Below are positions 1 through 10,662 of a stretch of 64,000 bases of DNA, one piece after another. Under the pieces are notes generated by a model. That model was not told the DNA's origin. It worked only from the letters and a program-made list of their open reading frames with translations, and searched no databases. The stretch is from Metallyticus violacea (lineage: Eukaryota; Arthropoda; Insecta; Mantodea; Metallyticidae), in NCBI GenBank assembly GCA_030762175.1, contig CM060833.1, positions 70,260,001-70,324,000 on the forward strand, written 5' to 3'. Position 1 is the first letter of the stretch; the number at the start of each line of letters is the position of its first letter. The position numbers and the translations under genes were made by a program.

Positions 1-243
1 TCCTACACTTTGCATTTATTGAAAACTTTTCTAAACCCTTCAAGTCTTTTAAATAAGCGTGATGTTCAATGCTCATTTTTATACATGCAGGAAATGAGTT
101 TCTTTTCAAGAATAACTGATAAAAAGTTCGTTAATTGGCAACATTTTGGTGCTACCTATTAATACATTGAAAGTTAATTAATTATCACCCCACTTTGTAA
201 AAATTTTTATGCGGTGATTATTAGTTCGCTTCTCATGATTATT

Positions 244-251
<8 letters not shown>

Positions 252-288
<37 letters not shown>
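252..288. repeat. (GT)n microsatellite
   Basis: About 18 uninterrupted GT units follow a short TA stretch. It creates the His/Thr or Val/Cys runs seen in short spurious open frames here. Confidence 0.97.
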
Positions 289-291
<3 letters not shown>

Positions 292-1592
292 ATGGTCACG
301 TGGGAAAAGCAGTATATGTTCAGAATTAATATGTGTTTGTAAACATTGGCCTTGTTGCTTGGTAGCTGTAGGCAACAAAGAAAGCATTGTACCTTATATT
401 TTCTCATCTTCAATATAAAGTTGTTCACATTTACCAAGGTAGTGAGGCAAATATTGGTAGACATAAATAAGTTTCTCCTTGAAATATTGATTGTTACGTG
501 TCTCTGTGTTTGTCTAAAGATGCTTCGCTGTTAGTCATTTACTTTATTGTGCAGCATATGTCAGATAATTTTGAGATGGGCTGTTGTATATAATATTGGC
601 TAATTTAATTAAGTTGGCATTTACTTTATTTTGTACTATTCTATTCATATATATTTGTCAGACAGTCCTAAGTAGGCCCTAACGTAATTTTTAGTAACCT
701 AATTTGATGCATTTTGTTCTATAACATCCTACATACTTATTATGACAGATATTTTACATCCAACACTGGTGTGGATTTGAAATATTCGTTATGAAGTAAT
801 CATCTAAAGAATTAACAAATTGTCTCATTATTAGATTTTAGGGCATGTACCTTTCTGTTGCATTGAGTTTTTGCTACTAAATTGTTATATATAAATTGTA
901 CAACTTATAAGTTTTATATTTGAGAAAACTTCAATGCATAACTGTACACATTATGCATTTTTATGGGTAGTGGCAACAAACATAATTAATATCTACTTTG
1001 AGCTTACACTTTATAAGTTATGACACAATAGTTAGCAGAATATTTTAAGGTAATTTTGTAAAAATGAAGTTTACTGTAAGCTAAACTCTTATAAAAACAT
1101 CTAGAAATAACTACTAAAATAAAATAAATGTTCACTGAAAACATCCAAAGAAGTTTCCTATCTTTAACAAAGAATAACATTTTTTTTTTTTGCAATCCAA
1201 ATAAATTAACAAAAAAAAAAAAAATCTAACACAATCGCGAGTTTATAAGCAAATTCTTAGATATCATTATCATTGACGACTGATGAATGAAACATTGGAT
1301 ATCAAAAATCCCCATTTAATTAAAAGAACATAAATAATGTTTAATTAGCTCTTTCCCTGTACAAAACACTGCAATATCAGTTGGAGAACATATAAACTAA
1401 CAAGCACTAGGGTAGATTTCCAACTTTATTTACAGGCGAATGTTAATTGTTAACAATTCTTTGAAAAATATTAAATTAAACACATTTGAAATATATACCT
1501 GTTTGTCTGGGTGCTGTTTACATTAACCAACAATGTTCACATAGGCTGTTTCTACTTTAACCGTAATATATATATAGAATGTGTAATGTGGG

Positions 1593-1618
<26 letters not shown>
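1593..1618. repeat. (TA)n microsatellite
   Basis: Thirteen uninterrupted TA units, with a related interrupted TA stretch just upstream (1566-1576). Confidence 0.95.
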
Positions 1619-1624
<6 letters not shown>

Positions 1625-1764
1625 AACAAAACGTTTTATTCTTTGGTTCCTTTACAAACACCACTTCTTAAGGCTTTCACGTTGTTTAACGCTGAAATCA
1701 GCGACTTTGAAAGCGCTGGGGATAGGTCACAGTTAACGGTATTATTTTTTCCAGATTTTTTTAA

Positions 1765-1972
1765 TAGTGTTAACTACTGAGGCGCCACAGTCAGTGGACA
1801 CTGATGATGCACGAGATGAAATATAAACTGGAAAAGAGTACTTTTTTAAGGAAGGAAACCTTCCATTTTTGCCATTTATGAGGACTGAGGAAAACCGGGA
1901 GAAAAAAACTCAGTCAAGGAGAACCGTCCTGGTGGGAATCGAACCCCAGACCTCCTTCGGCCAAACGTGGCG
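1765..1972 (-). mobile_element. SINE2 copy (tRNA-Ser-like head), minus strand
   Basis: This is a copy of a tRNA-derived SINE seen seven more times in the window. Read on the minus strand, the head carries a B-box-like ggttcgattccc (near 1935-1946), then the conserved body 'cctcagtcctcataaatggc' in decayed form, then the 3' part 'ttcatctcgtgcatcatcag' and the end 'gcgcctcagtagttaacac'. The D-arm region of better copies (ggccgag..gttaaggcg) resembles tRNA-Ser; here that segment is shortened. It abuts a poly-T tract and an oppositely oriented truncated copy. Confidence 0.85.
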
Positions 1973-1998
1973 TTTTTTTTTTTTTTTTTTTTTTTTTT
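1973..1998. repeat. Poly-T tract between two opposed SINE2 copies
   Basis: 26 T residues separate the tRNA head of the minus-strand SINE2 from the body of a plus-strand SINE2. SINE2 copies end in A-rich tails rather than starting with T, so the tract may be the tail of a vanished minus-strand insertion or a slippage product. Confidence 0.8.
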
Positions 1999-2180
1999 AA
2001 GGTCTTCCACAGTCATAAATGGCAAATGCCGGAGAGGTACCCTAAACTTAAGCCTGGACGTTTTCTTCCATTATAATTTTTTTGTAATTTATCATTTCAT
2101 CTCATATGTTATCCATGTCCACCGCCTATGGTGTCTTAGTAGTAAAAACGAGCGTTAAACACAATTAGAACAAAGAAAGA
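1999..2180 (+). mobile_element. SINE2 copy, 5'-truncated, plus strand
   Basis: Begins inside the body (cagtcataaatggcaaatgc), continues through 'ggagaggtaccctaaactta', 'catttcatctcat' and 'gtccaccgcctatggtgtc', and ends with 'gcgttaaacacaatta' plus an A-rich tail. The tRNA-like head is missing. It matches the 3' two thirds of the well-preserved copy at 15274-15561. Confidence 0.85.
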
Positions 2181-2689
2181 AACATTATGGTAATACGAAG
2201 TAGAAGAAGTGCAGCAAAGTCAGGTTTTGTTCCTGTATAATTTTATGTTAAATTTCAAGTTCTCTTTTAACTCTGAAATATTTTTCTTGTTAGTTATCAG
2301 AAGTACTCTTGTCGGAATTAGTGGATACTTTTCCTGTAAAAAGCAATTTTAAATTTAGCATAACGAAAAGTCCACTAAACGATACGAAATTTCTTAAGTG
2401 ACATAACGATGCTAAGTATTATCATTGTGTCGGCCAGATAAGAAACATAATATATTACGTTTAACAGCCCTCTGAATCGGTCACAATCGCATCTACCATA
2501 AAAATGTAGCGCCAGAGACAGCGGGGAAACACATGCTACAAACCGGTTCCTCTGACCTTCAGTGTCCTTACCTAAAGCAGTTGCGTTGTCTTTGTGCCGT
2601 TATTAAGGCGATAAGTCGTAAAAACAAGTGTTTTTCGCTTTATTTGTATGTTAGTGCTATTATAATGCCAAAATCAGTCTTTTAGAATA
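2181..2689. other. Non-coding stretch, nothing recognised
   Basis: No coding, RNA or repeat signal that I can support. It lies just upstream of a decayed transposase and could hold that element's 5' non-coding end, but no terminal repeat was identified. Confidence 0.4.
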
Positions 2690-3610
2690 TGAATTTTCAA
2701 GTATGTTTCGTGTGTGAAAATCAGGTCCTCAGAAAAGTGAAAGGGCAATTTATAAGAAAATTCCTTGGTATTCCTGCACTTTAAAGATGTCGGTACATAA
2801 TTTTGTGAATAGATTTAGAGATAAAGAACCTTTCTCCATAAGAAAGAGAAAATAAACCGCAGTATGCTTACAAAAAGTAGCTGGAAATTGAAGATGGGTG
2901 AAAACGAATACAAAGAAATCGCTACGAAAGGTTGCATAACAAGAAGGAGTTACGTAAACCTTGACTTGAATGACATCAAACTTTTGAAACTAAAGCCGTA
3001 CAAGAAAACGTTGTTTCGGAACTTCAGTCAAAATATAACGTAAGTAAAGTGAATTTCTCTAACTGGGTTTTGGACAATGTTAGGAATGGTTCTACTGACC
3101 CGCATTTATTTTATATTTCCATGGACAAAGCATGATTATATTTAAATGAACATGTAGCGACAAAGAACAGGTAATGAAGTGCACAAGAACTCGTTTTTGT
3201 ATATGAAATGTCATTACATGACTAAACATTTGTGCGTGATGCGCAATCAATGCTTACAGAGATATAGATGTAACATAATCATTATTACTTCGAAGAATGT
3301 CTCGTTGCAGCGCGTACCTGATTTCTCGTTGAGGAAATGTTTAAAAATAGAGATGACAAATAGTAAGAGATTGTGGTCATCGAGATTCCCATTTATGAGG
3401 AAACTTGAAATTGAAAAAAAAAAAAAAAAAAAATAAAGAATACTGAAATAATACGAATATGTTGGAAGATCTCAAAGACAATATAAGGAAATAAATTAAA
3501 GCAATTTCACAAGAGGAACTAACGCGTTTGAACACAAACTTTCTTAGTAGATGTGAAAGATGTGTGGTGGCTAAAGGACATAATATATAACATATTCAAT
3601 GACAAAGGTA
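2690..3610 (+). mobile_element. Decayed IS630/Tc1/mariner-superfamily transposase (DUF4817-type N-terminus)
   Basis: Plus-strand frames, joined across several frameshifts and stops, follow the order of a cut-and-paste transposase common in insect genomes. In order I see an N-terminal helix-turn-helix segment (VNRFRDKEPF near 2811), a linker (LKLKPYK near 2985), and a segment before the first catalytic motif (NFSNWVLDNVRNGSTDP near 3050). The degraded first catalytic motif follows (ISMDKA near 3117, where family members have DEAW). The C-terminus is well matched (LEDLKDNIR then ISQEELTRLNTNFLSRCERC, 3460-3552). The element is dead: stops interrupt every frame, the expected Glu after the first Asp is Lys, and the core between about 3250 and 3420 is hardly recognisable. 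Family assignment rests on remembered motif order; a protein search would settle it. Confidence 0.75.
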
Positions 3611-3644
3611 GCAGGTTATTGTAATTGTAATTACAATAACCTGC
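3611..3644. repeat. Perfect 34-bp palindrome
   Basis: Two 16-base arms (gcaggttattgtaatt and its exact reverse complement) are separated by only two bases. It lies immediately after the transposase C-terminus remnant, so it could be a collapsed terminal inverted repeat, but that is inference. Confidence 0.95.
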
Positions 3645-4195
3645 AGTAAAATCTGCAGTATCATAATGGAAGATCGCCGAATGATAATACGCGAAATAGC
3701 AACACAAACGAAAGAACGCACAATATTAAAAAAAAAAAAAAAAATGTTGCACGTGGAAAATTTGTGAGTATGTGATAATTGTTGACTGTAAAACCAAATC
3801 ACCGATAAAATTACTTTTAAATGGAGCGAGTGGCGATGTTTAATCGCAATCCACCTGATGTTTAGTTTCAGTTGGCCACAGTGGACGAAACTAGACTGAA
3901 GAGGCAGTCAAACCAACAAGCGACTGATGAATGTAAAGACAAGTTTTTTTTTGGGGGGGGGAATTTCCAATTAATAATTTGGTAAACTTCTTGGAAATAT
4001 GACTGAAGAAAAAAATTATGACCAAGATTAGTGCAAAACAATGTAGCCTTTCACAAGAGGATGCAAGGCGCCACATATCGACAGTCACATATATTCATCC
4101 TTTTATTTATGAAAGTAACAAAATAAATAATTCTTATAACCTGAAAGTAGAAACAAAAAGTGATGCTTTCTTTGGATAGTAAGAGCTAAGATAAC
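3645..4195. other. Non-coding stretch with homopolymers
   Basis: Contains A(17) at 3727-3743 and adjoining T(9)/G(9) runs near 3943-3960. Nothing else recognised. Confidence 0.5.
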
Positions 4196-4361
4196 CAAAG
4201 AAGTGACTCAGATGGTAACGCTTGAGATTCACATTTGGGAGGTTCCAAGTTCAATTCCAATTGGACCTGCTATCCTGAATTGAACTTTTTGAATTTTCTC
4301 TTGGTCACTTAGACGAAATCTAGAATGGATATTTAAATTTTTGCTGTTTCATTTCATATTA
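4196..4361 (+). mobile_element. SINE4 copy (tRNA-derived), plus strand
   Basis: A-box-like (actcagatggtaacgc) and B-box-like (aagttcaattcc) segments are followed by a body with 'cttggtcacttagacgaa' and a 3' end 'gtttcatttcatatt'. The same order occurs at 56197-56375, and the 3' body also at 53473-53575. It is too diverged to be a working tRNA. Confidence 0.7.
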
Positions 4362-4409
4362 TTTAATCGCGTTGAAAGGTTTCTGAAAATGTTCTGCCTC
4401 GGTCTGGAA

Positions 4410-4660
4410 TGGAAACGAACTTTTGAGGTGTTCGCACAACTCTGGAGAGGGGGCGGGCCTTCACCCCCGTCGAGATGTTTTATCTAGAAACATGTTAGGG
4501 AATCCCGTTTGCGTCCGCGCAGTCGCCACCTGTGGATACAGGCTTACATACATCCCGGGAGTGCCCCCATTGGAGGCACAGAAAGGGTCAACAGCGAGCA
4601 AGACTCAAGTATCGAAAGCATGCTATACGCCGCCCCAGACCATCCATCCAAGGTAGTATT
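4410..4660 (+). repeat. R3 dispersed repeat, copy 1
   Basis: GC-richer block with 'tctagaaacatgttaggg', 'cacctgtggatacagg', 'cccccattggagg' and 'agcgagcaagac'. The same markers in the same order and strand recur at 56469-56690. It opens two overlapping frames of 64-77 codons that match no family I know, so I call it a dispersed repeat. It lies directly after a SINE4, as does copy 2. Confidence 0.6.
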
Positions 4661-7284
4661 AGAAAACCAAATAATCGAAAAAGTAAATCAATTTAACTTT
4701 TAACATATTTTATAACGGAGAAATATATATAATATGTATCACAAAATAGCCGGATTTAATACTGCGGCACTATTAGAAAAAACACCCCGCAATATAACTA
4801 AGAAAGACACACAGATAAAATGTTATAAATTCGTTGCAATACCAACAGGCTTGGAAGAGAGGCGTGGACAGAAACGAAGAAAGCTAGAAGTATGTACACA
4901 CAGGTTGCAGGCAAGAGAAATGAACATTCTATAATCGGCGGCACGAATGTTACTGTTAAACAAATTATGGGATTCAATGTTTGCTTGGTCCTTAACTGTA
5001 TTAACGATTTCGGAAGAATTGGTGAGATCATATACAAGGATGGGCGAGAAGAGAATTTCTAAATACATTAGCAGGTGATAATCTTTTGGTATGAGAAATG
5101 GTGGACGATCACAGTTAAGATGGTCGAATCAAATGCGGCTTAAGGGCCTATGACATGAAGAGATAGAAGTAGAAGAACAAAATTTATTGCTTATCTTCTC
5201 TGCTCCTCAGATCTAAGTCTGCTAAAACCTCTCCCTACTTCTACTGTGACTTAACTTAAAGTCTGACTTGAATGAAAAAGATGTTCATCACCAGTGTCCG
5301 TTTTGCAGAATATGATGAAACCTGTTTTTCTGATGGAATGAAACATTTGGAAACTCTGCATGAAGATATGTTTAGAAATAAAATTTAAATTAAAAAGTAT
5401 ATGTCTAATTATTTACCACCTTTTTTAAAATGACATGCATATAGATAGAAAGATAGGGTAGAGGATATGAACGTGCCTGACATGGTTTAGCAATCGTTAA
5501 AGTATCCGGTGCATGGTACGTCCATGTTTAAAGAATTTGTCTTCTCTTACGTCCACGTTATGCACAAAACGACAAATAGGCTTTGAGACATTAAGCCGAG
5601 GGTGGTTTCCATAACTCTCGCCACCTAGTGAAGGGATTAGTGTTCAATATTTTCCGTTTATATTCTGCAGTAGAACTTTCTAAGCTTCGGCAATGGAATG
5701 GATAATGGAGGGGTGGTCTCTCCTTTCTGTTAAACCAGTGCAATCCGTATGTCTGGCACAAGCATTTACAATGTTTACTCTCCATTGCTTCTATATGTTT
5801 TTCATCTGTACCATTTAACAGTGCGAGTTTTATCGTCTTTTTATGGATTCACCGACGCCATTCTTCTATAAAATTTGTTCTTGCTCTTCCTCTTTATATA
5901 TCCTTTTTATTGCTGAACCATTTCCTAATCCTTGGTAATAAACCGCAGTATTTAAGTGCGAATGTAGCAGAAGAATAACAAGCAGCCAATGTTAAATTCT
6001 GCCGCTCTCCCTTTCCTCATTTGGTATGCGGTGTTAATGTAACTTTTCCCGGGAAGATAAACTGCTCCAAAGGCGTTCTAACGGAGTGTCAATCACCGTC
6101 TCTTTGAGTATAAGCGCCTGTCCGCTCCCGTTATATCCATTACCCCCTTTAAAAACAATGTTTGAATACCTTCTTCCGACGTCTTTCAAAGCACTTTGGG
6201 GACGAAATGAGGTTCCTTCCTGCTGATAGCGAGGCAAGCACTTTGCAGCTTCCTTCCAAGTAAATCAGGTTTCCTTCTAATAAGTTGATAATCTCTTGAC
6301 TTTCACAGTAAATGAAGTATCCTGCTAAAATCATGGAAGAAATTACAAAAATATTTCGAAACAGTAACGCAGCGGTGTTGCGAATTCTGCCAGCTTCCAG
6401 AAACAGTGCAAAACTAGTGACGAGCATAAATTAACTGACACAATAATGTTCCATTCCTTAGTTTCTTATAAATACATATTATTTTTAAGTGATATAGGGA
6501 AAATGATGGAGAATTTTAATAAAGTTAACTCTGTGACCATTCTGTTCAAATTTATTCAAAGTATTTATTGAGAAATTGCATAATTACAAAACACCTGAAG
6601 TTAAATTTCTAAAATAATATTTTTAAATAAAAAACAAAACAAATGAAAACATTCACAGGAAGAAGGGTATTCTGTTAAAATATAAAATTAAGAATTTTAT
6701 AGTAGCAGAAGGAAAATTTATCTATAATATCGTTATAAAAATTAAAGACCAAATAATTTTGGATATTAACACAGGTTTTATTATGAGAGATGTCATATAC
6801 ACAATTTCGGTGTCAATAATTTGTCTCTTTCTTTTTTTATTGCCTCAAATACTGCAATTGTAATTTTGTTGTATTTGTTTTTATCTTGCTTATTTGATTC
6901 TTAATTATTTATAGCAAAAAGTGTTTATGCTGTAAGTTTAGATAAATAAAGTCTATATATTCACAAATTGCATCCAATAAAAATCGATAAATTCTAATAA
7001 ATAAATTTATAAAATATGTCTCTCTTCCACCATATGGTCCTTGTTCATAGCTGATAATCTCTTTTTAACCCAACAAAATTTATCTAAATCACATGCATTA
7101 AAATGTGTGATTGATATATTTAAATATAGAGAATTATTTAAAATATTTCCACTAAATATTTCTTTTTAATTTTTCTTGAATTTTTAGAAAGATTTTACCA
7201 AGATGTGTGAAATAATTTTAATCCCGGATGCAGTTCTGGATATTTGCACTGATGAAAGTTAATTCCAAAATTGCATGAAATCTT
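4661..7284. other. Long non-coding stretch, no gene supported
   Basis: Short open frames exist on both strands (for example 5591-5785 minus, 6149-6427 minus) but match nothing I recognise and lack codon-usage or splice support. Around 5040-5170 a plus-strand frame (NGGRSQLRWSNQ) vaguely resembles the C-terminal end of some LINE reverse transcriptases; this is too weak to annotate. 6420-7270 is very AT-rich. Confidence 0.45.
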
Positions 7285-7605
7285 TTATATACAGGATGTT
7301 TCAGAAATACGGAGCATGACTACAGGTAGGGTTCCTTATATAAAGGTAATAAAATATATTTACGTGGGTCATATTGCTTTTTGTTTGACAACCATCCATA
7401 ATTATGATCCAGTTTCTACATCAAATTGTTACATTCTTAATTTTAAACGACTCCATAAATAAAAATCCACTGGCTCAGAATGGAGGTTAACTGGCCCATC
7501 TCTACCTATCCATAGACCGGAAATCTTGGGAGCGTCATCTTGCATATATGACAGGAATGATCAGTGGCACGTCGGCCAAAAATCGGGCACACTGTTTTTA
7601 AGAAG
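7285..7605 (+). mobile_element. Possible fragment of an IS630/mariner-type element
   Basis: Starts with 'acaggatgtttcagaaatac', which resembles the terminal repeats of insect IS630/Tc1-mariner elements. The mariner at 19036 begins with a similar 'acaggatgtac'. No transposase motif is clear downstream. One short stretch near 7480-7530 could be read as the segment around the third catalytic residue, but the match is poor. No partner terminal repeat was found. Low confidence. Confidence 0.25.
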
Positions 7606-8191
7606 ACTTTGCAGTGATAATCTTCATGTGATAATAATGTCTAAATAATTCCTATATTCAAGCAGGTAGAGGATATTTTAAAACAGCCATATTTTAAAAC
7701 AGAATAAATTGATGTGTTTTAATAAAATGTGTAACTCGGACAGATTAAGCCGATGTATTTTTAGTACCTGTTCTGTTTATTCAATGTCATCACTATCCAT
7801 TCGGACTTGTGCGGTGTTTCCCCATCCTGGCGAGATTGTGGCTTCTGATGTTGGGATGCCTGGAAGGGCGGATGATAGATAATAATTCGTCCGAATGAGT
7901 TCCGGGTACGATGGAAGCAGAATGATTCTATTATATCCATTAATTAGAAATGTTAATTGGAACTTGTACAGTATAGTTAATCATACAATGATCTTAATTA
8001 AATAAATCCATTGTTGTTCAATTAATAATTTCTTGCGATATACGAAATGAGTGCATTGAAAAATAAACAATCTCCGTACGGAAATCAATCAATCTGTATA
8101 TAAACAGATTAGAAGTGTTCTGTGTTTGTTTAAGATGATTACCATACGAGAAAAATGACAAGTTAGACGAGAGCACAACAAGGACCCACCA
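7606..8191. other. Non-coding stretch, nothing recognised
   Basis: AT-rich apart from 7800-7870. No repeat family or coding signal identified. Confidence 0.5.
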
Positions 8192-8450
8192 CATGAAAAC
8201 CGCTACGGGTGACTGAGGTCATTAAGGCCGGATTTGTAAGCGAGAAGTCTGGGTTCGATTCCCGCTAGGACCGTCCTCTCTGACAGAGATTTTCCTCAGT
8301 CCTCATAAATGGCAAATGTAGGGGAAATACCGTAATTTTTGTCCAGGTGTTGTTTTCCTTTAAAAAAATACTCTTTCTCAATCATTTCATCTCATCAGTG
8401 TCCACCGCAAACAGTTCCAGGAACCGGCAGTGTACAAGAAGAAAAACAGC
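8192..8450 (+). mobile_element. SINE2 copy, plus strand, older
   Basis: Nearly full length. The head (gtgactgaggtcattaagg, then B-box gggttcgattcccgc near 8252) is followed by 'cctcagtcctcataaatggc', 'aatcatttcatctcatcag' and 'gtgtccaccgc'. The 3' end is more diverged than in the 15274 copy. It sits immediately upstream of a decayed transposase. Confidence 0.85.
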
Positions 8451-8454
8451 AAGC

Positions 8455-9210
8455 AGCCTGAACATGAGCAGAAAATGCTGAAACAATCCGACAATCCGTA
8501 ACACTCTGAAGTCTATTGCATTGCCGCAGTCTTAAGTAGCTCTGCATAAGATCGTGCAGAAGAGATTGAAGTTATAGCTCATTGAATTTCAACTTACATG
8601 CAATCAAACCACAAGACAAGGTGAGTAGGGTTGAATTTTATTTTAACATGCTACAAAGACTTAATAATAAACCAAGATTTCTATTCCATGTGAGCGTTTG
8701 TGTAAGTTGGAACAATTGTCCAATTTGCAGCTCGTAAAGCTCGCGTGTGACATACGAACACTTAACAGATTAATGTTTGGTGCGGCCTAAACCAATTGAA
8801 TTTTTGTTCATTTCCAACTAACGCTTCTGTTGTGAGCATGGAGTGCTGCCGAACTTTCTTTTTCTTTATTTACAACTAATGAAAATAAACACGCTGAGCT
8901 GCGAACTGTCTTCCAACAAGATGGAGCGTCACCGCACTTCGCAAATGATGTGCCAAAACAGTTGAATCAGACCGATGATTGGCAGAAATAGACCTATCCC
9001 CAAGACCCACAAGAATCCATTAGGTTTCTTTTTGAGTTATGTCCAGAATGAAGTATACAGTTAAAAAAATTAAGAATCTGACCATTTGAATAAAGAATCA
9101 GAGAAACAGTAGCATGCGTTACTTCAGACACTCTTGCTAGATTCTGACTTGAAATTACATTTCATTTTGACGTCGATCATGCTATTAACGGTACGCATAT
9201 TAGCAACTCG
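8455..9210 (+). mobile_element. Decayed IS630/Tc1/mariner-superfamily transposase
   Basis: Plus-strand fragments in several frames keep transposase order. They are FNMLQRLNNKPRFLFHV (near 8640-8690) before the first catalytic Asp, INVWCGLNQ (near 8770-8796), and a good second catalytic motif VFQQDGASPHFANDV (8908-8952, Asp at 8920). A degraded third-motif region follows (GRNRPIPK then NEVYS, 8982-9060), then a C-terminal segment (CVTSDTLARF then DHAINGTHI, 9118-9200). The order and spacing match the same broad family as the 19.1-20.3 kb mariner but with different detail, so this is a separate subfamily. Many stops and frameshifts; no terminal repeats recognised. Confidence 0.75.
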
Positions 9211-10416
9211 CTAATTTTACTCAAAATGTCTTTGAATTACAAAATTAATTTAAGCACTTTAATCTTTTAACACATAATACATACTTCACAGCAACCTACC
9301 GTTCACTCTCGGAGACTGTAATTTTACGTCTATCACAGTTAAAAGTGGGTCGTTGAAAATTAGGAGAATTTATAACTCCATGTAAATGAATTTGCACTTA
9401 CAAAACAGCAAAATGTCAGTTAGAAAGTGCACTATCTGGTGGAAAACTTTCAGTTATGAGGCATTCTCCCAGCAACTAACAGCTGGTGAGACTAGATTAT
9501 GAGTACGGAATAGGATAACGTTTGAGTTCATTGCTTCCTGTCGACAATAACAGTGAGCCTTCCCTTCACGTTTCATTAGCCATTCATGCAAACAGCGCTA
9601 CAAAGCCCAGCGTGTGACAGAGTCATAATTATGTTGAATATTTCAACATCAGAGTGGGGATAGAGGAAGAGGAAATTATCATTAATTGACGCTTACAGTT
9701 CGTGGTTATTAACGTCATTTGATTATAATATTAAACATGCATATTACGATGTCCTCAGGCAGATTAAACTAATTGTATTTACGGATATTGCATATGATCA
9801 TAAAAATAATTTCGAATGAAGAGGCATTTAAAAAGAAAATGTATTTATTTCGGTGCTATCTTGCTCTAAACAACACGGGACAACATTAGCGCAACTTTTA
9901 ATTGCAAAGATAAAACGAAATTAACTGTAGCATTTCGTTACACTTCAGAGAACAGGTGTTGAAGATAAACTGAAATTGCAATGAAAAGGAGAAATAAAAT
10001 TTCTCAGAACAGCTTCGTTTATTTTATTGCTTCTTTCCACCTCTATTACTTACGAAAATTAATTCTCTCTGGCATTTAATGTTGTTTTTAGCTGCGTGAT
10101 TCTACACTCCAATTTCCTGTATTAGAAATATATTTTATTACTTCTTTTATACATTTTTATTTTACGTAGTCTTGCACAATATTTGCCTTACTGTTTCTTT
10201 CTCCTGTGTGACCCAGTATTTTGTACCTTAGCCATTGACTCATTATATTTTCGCATTTATCCTTATTTTGCGAATTAAATTTCTTTTCACAGAGTTGGTG
10301 AATTGTTGAAGTTATAATGTCCTAGAATACTGTCATTACAGAATTGACGATAGTTGCGATACTTAAATTTAAAACACCAATATTCAAATATTATTTTACT
10401 TATTATTTTCATATAA
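9211..10416. other. AT-rich non-coding stretch
   Basis: Nothing recognised on either strand; no open frame of note. Confidence 0.5.
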
Positions 10417-10662
10417 GGATATTTTCCAAGGTTCTCTAAGACATTTCATTTCGCCTACAAAAGAAAAACATGGAACTCTACACATGATCTACATTCCAAT
10501 TCCAAATGTGACATACCGGCAGCTTTTGAGCAACCCAATTTCAATGCACCTGGTGCGCTGGATGGAGCAGCTGGCGGAATGAGTGGTAATGTGAACCAAA
10601 ATCCCGGAGGAAACTTTCCACAAAATCTATTTTATTTTCGTCACAAGAATTTCGCAGGCTAG
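10417..10662 (+). other. Unidentified open frame with exon-like composition
   Basis: About 81 codons are open from the stop at 10414 to the TAG at 10660, without a convincing start ATG. The second half (10519-10659) is rich in Gly, Asn, Ala, Pro and Phe (for example PGALDGAAGGMSGNVNQN) and is GC-richer than the surrounding AT-rich DNA, which is unusual for chance frames here. There is no good polypyrimidine tract and acceptor just upstream, and no consensus donor before the stop, so a spliced exon is not well supported. It could be a terminal exon, a retro-copied fragment or chance. I do not recognise the peptide. Confidence 0.2.

Larger units (their letters stand above)
1..1764. other. AT-rich non-coding stretch with simple repeats
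   Basis: No recognisable gene on either strand. Short open frames are AT-driven or lie on the dinucleotide repeats. A T run (1181-1190) and an A run (1211-1223) are present. Nothing here resembles a transposase, reverse transcriptase or RNA gene. Confidence 0.6.
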
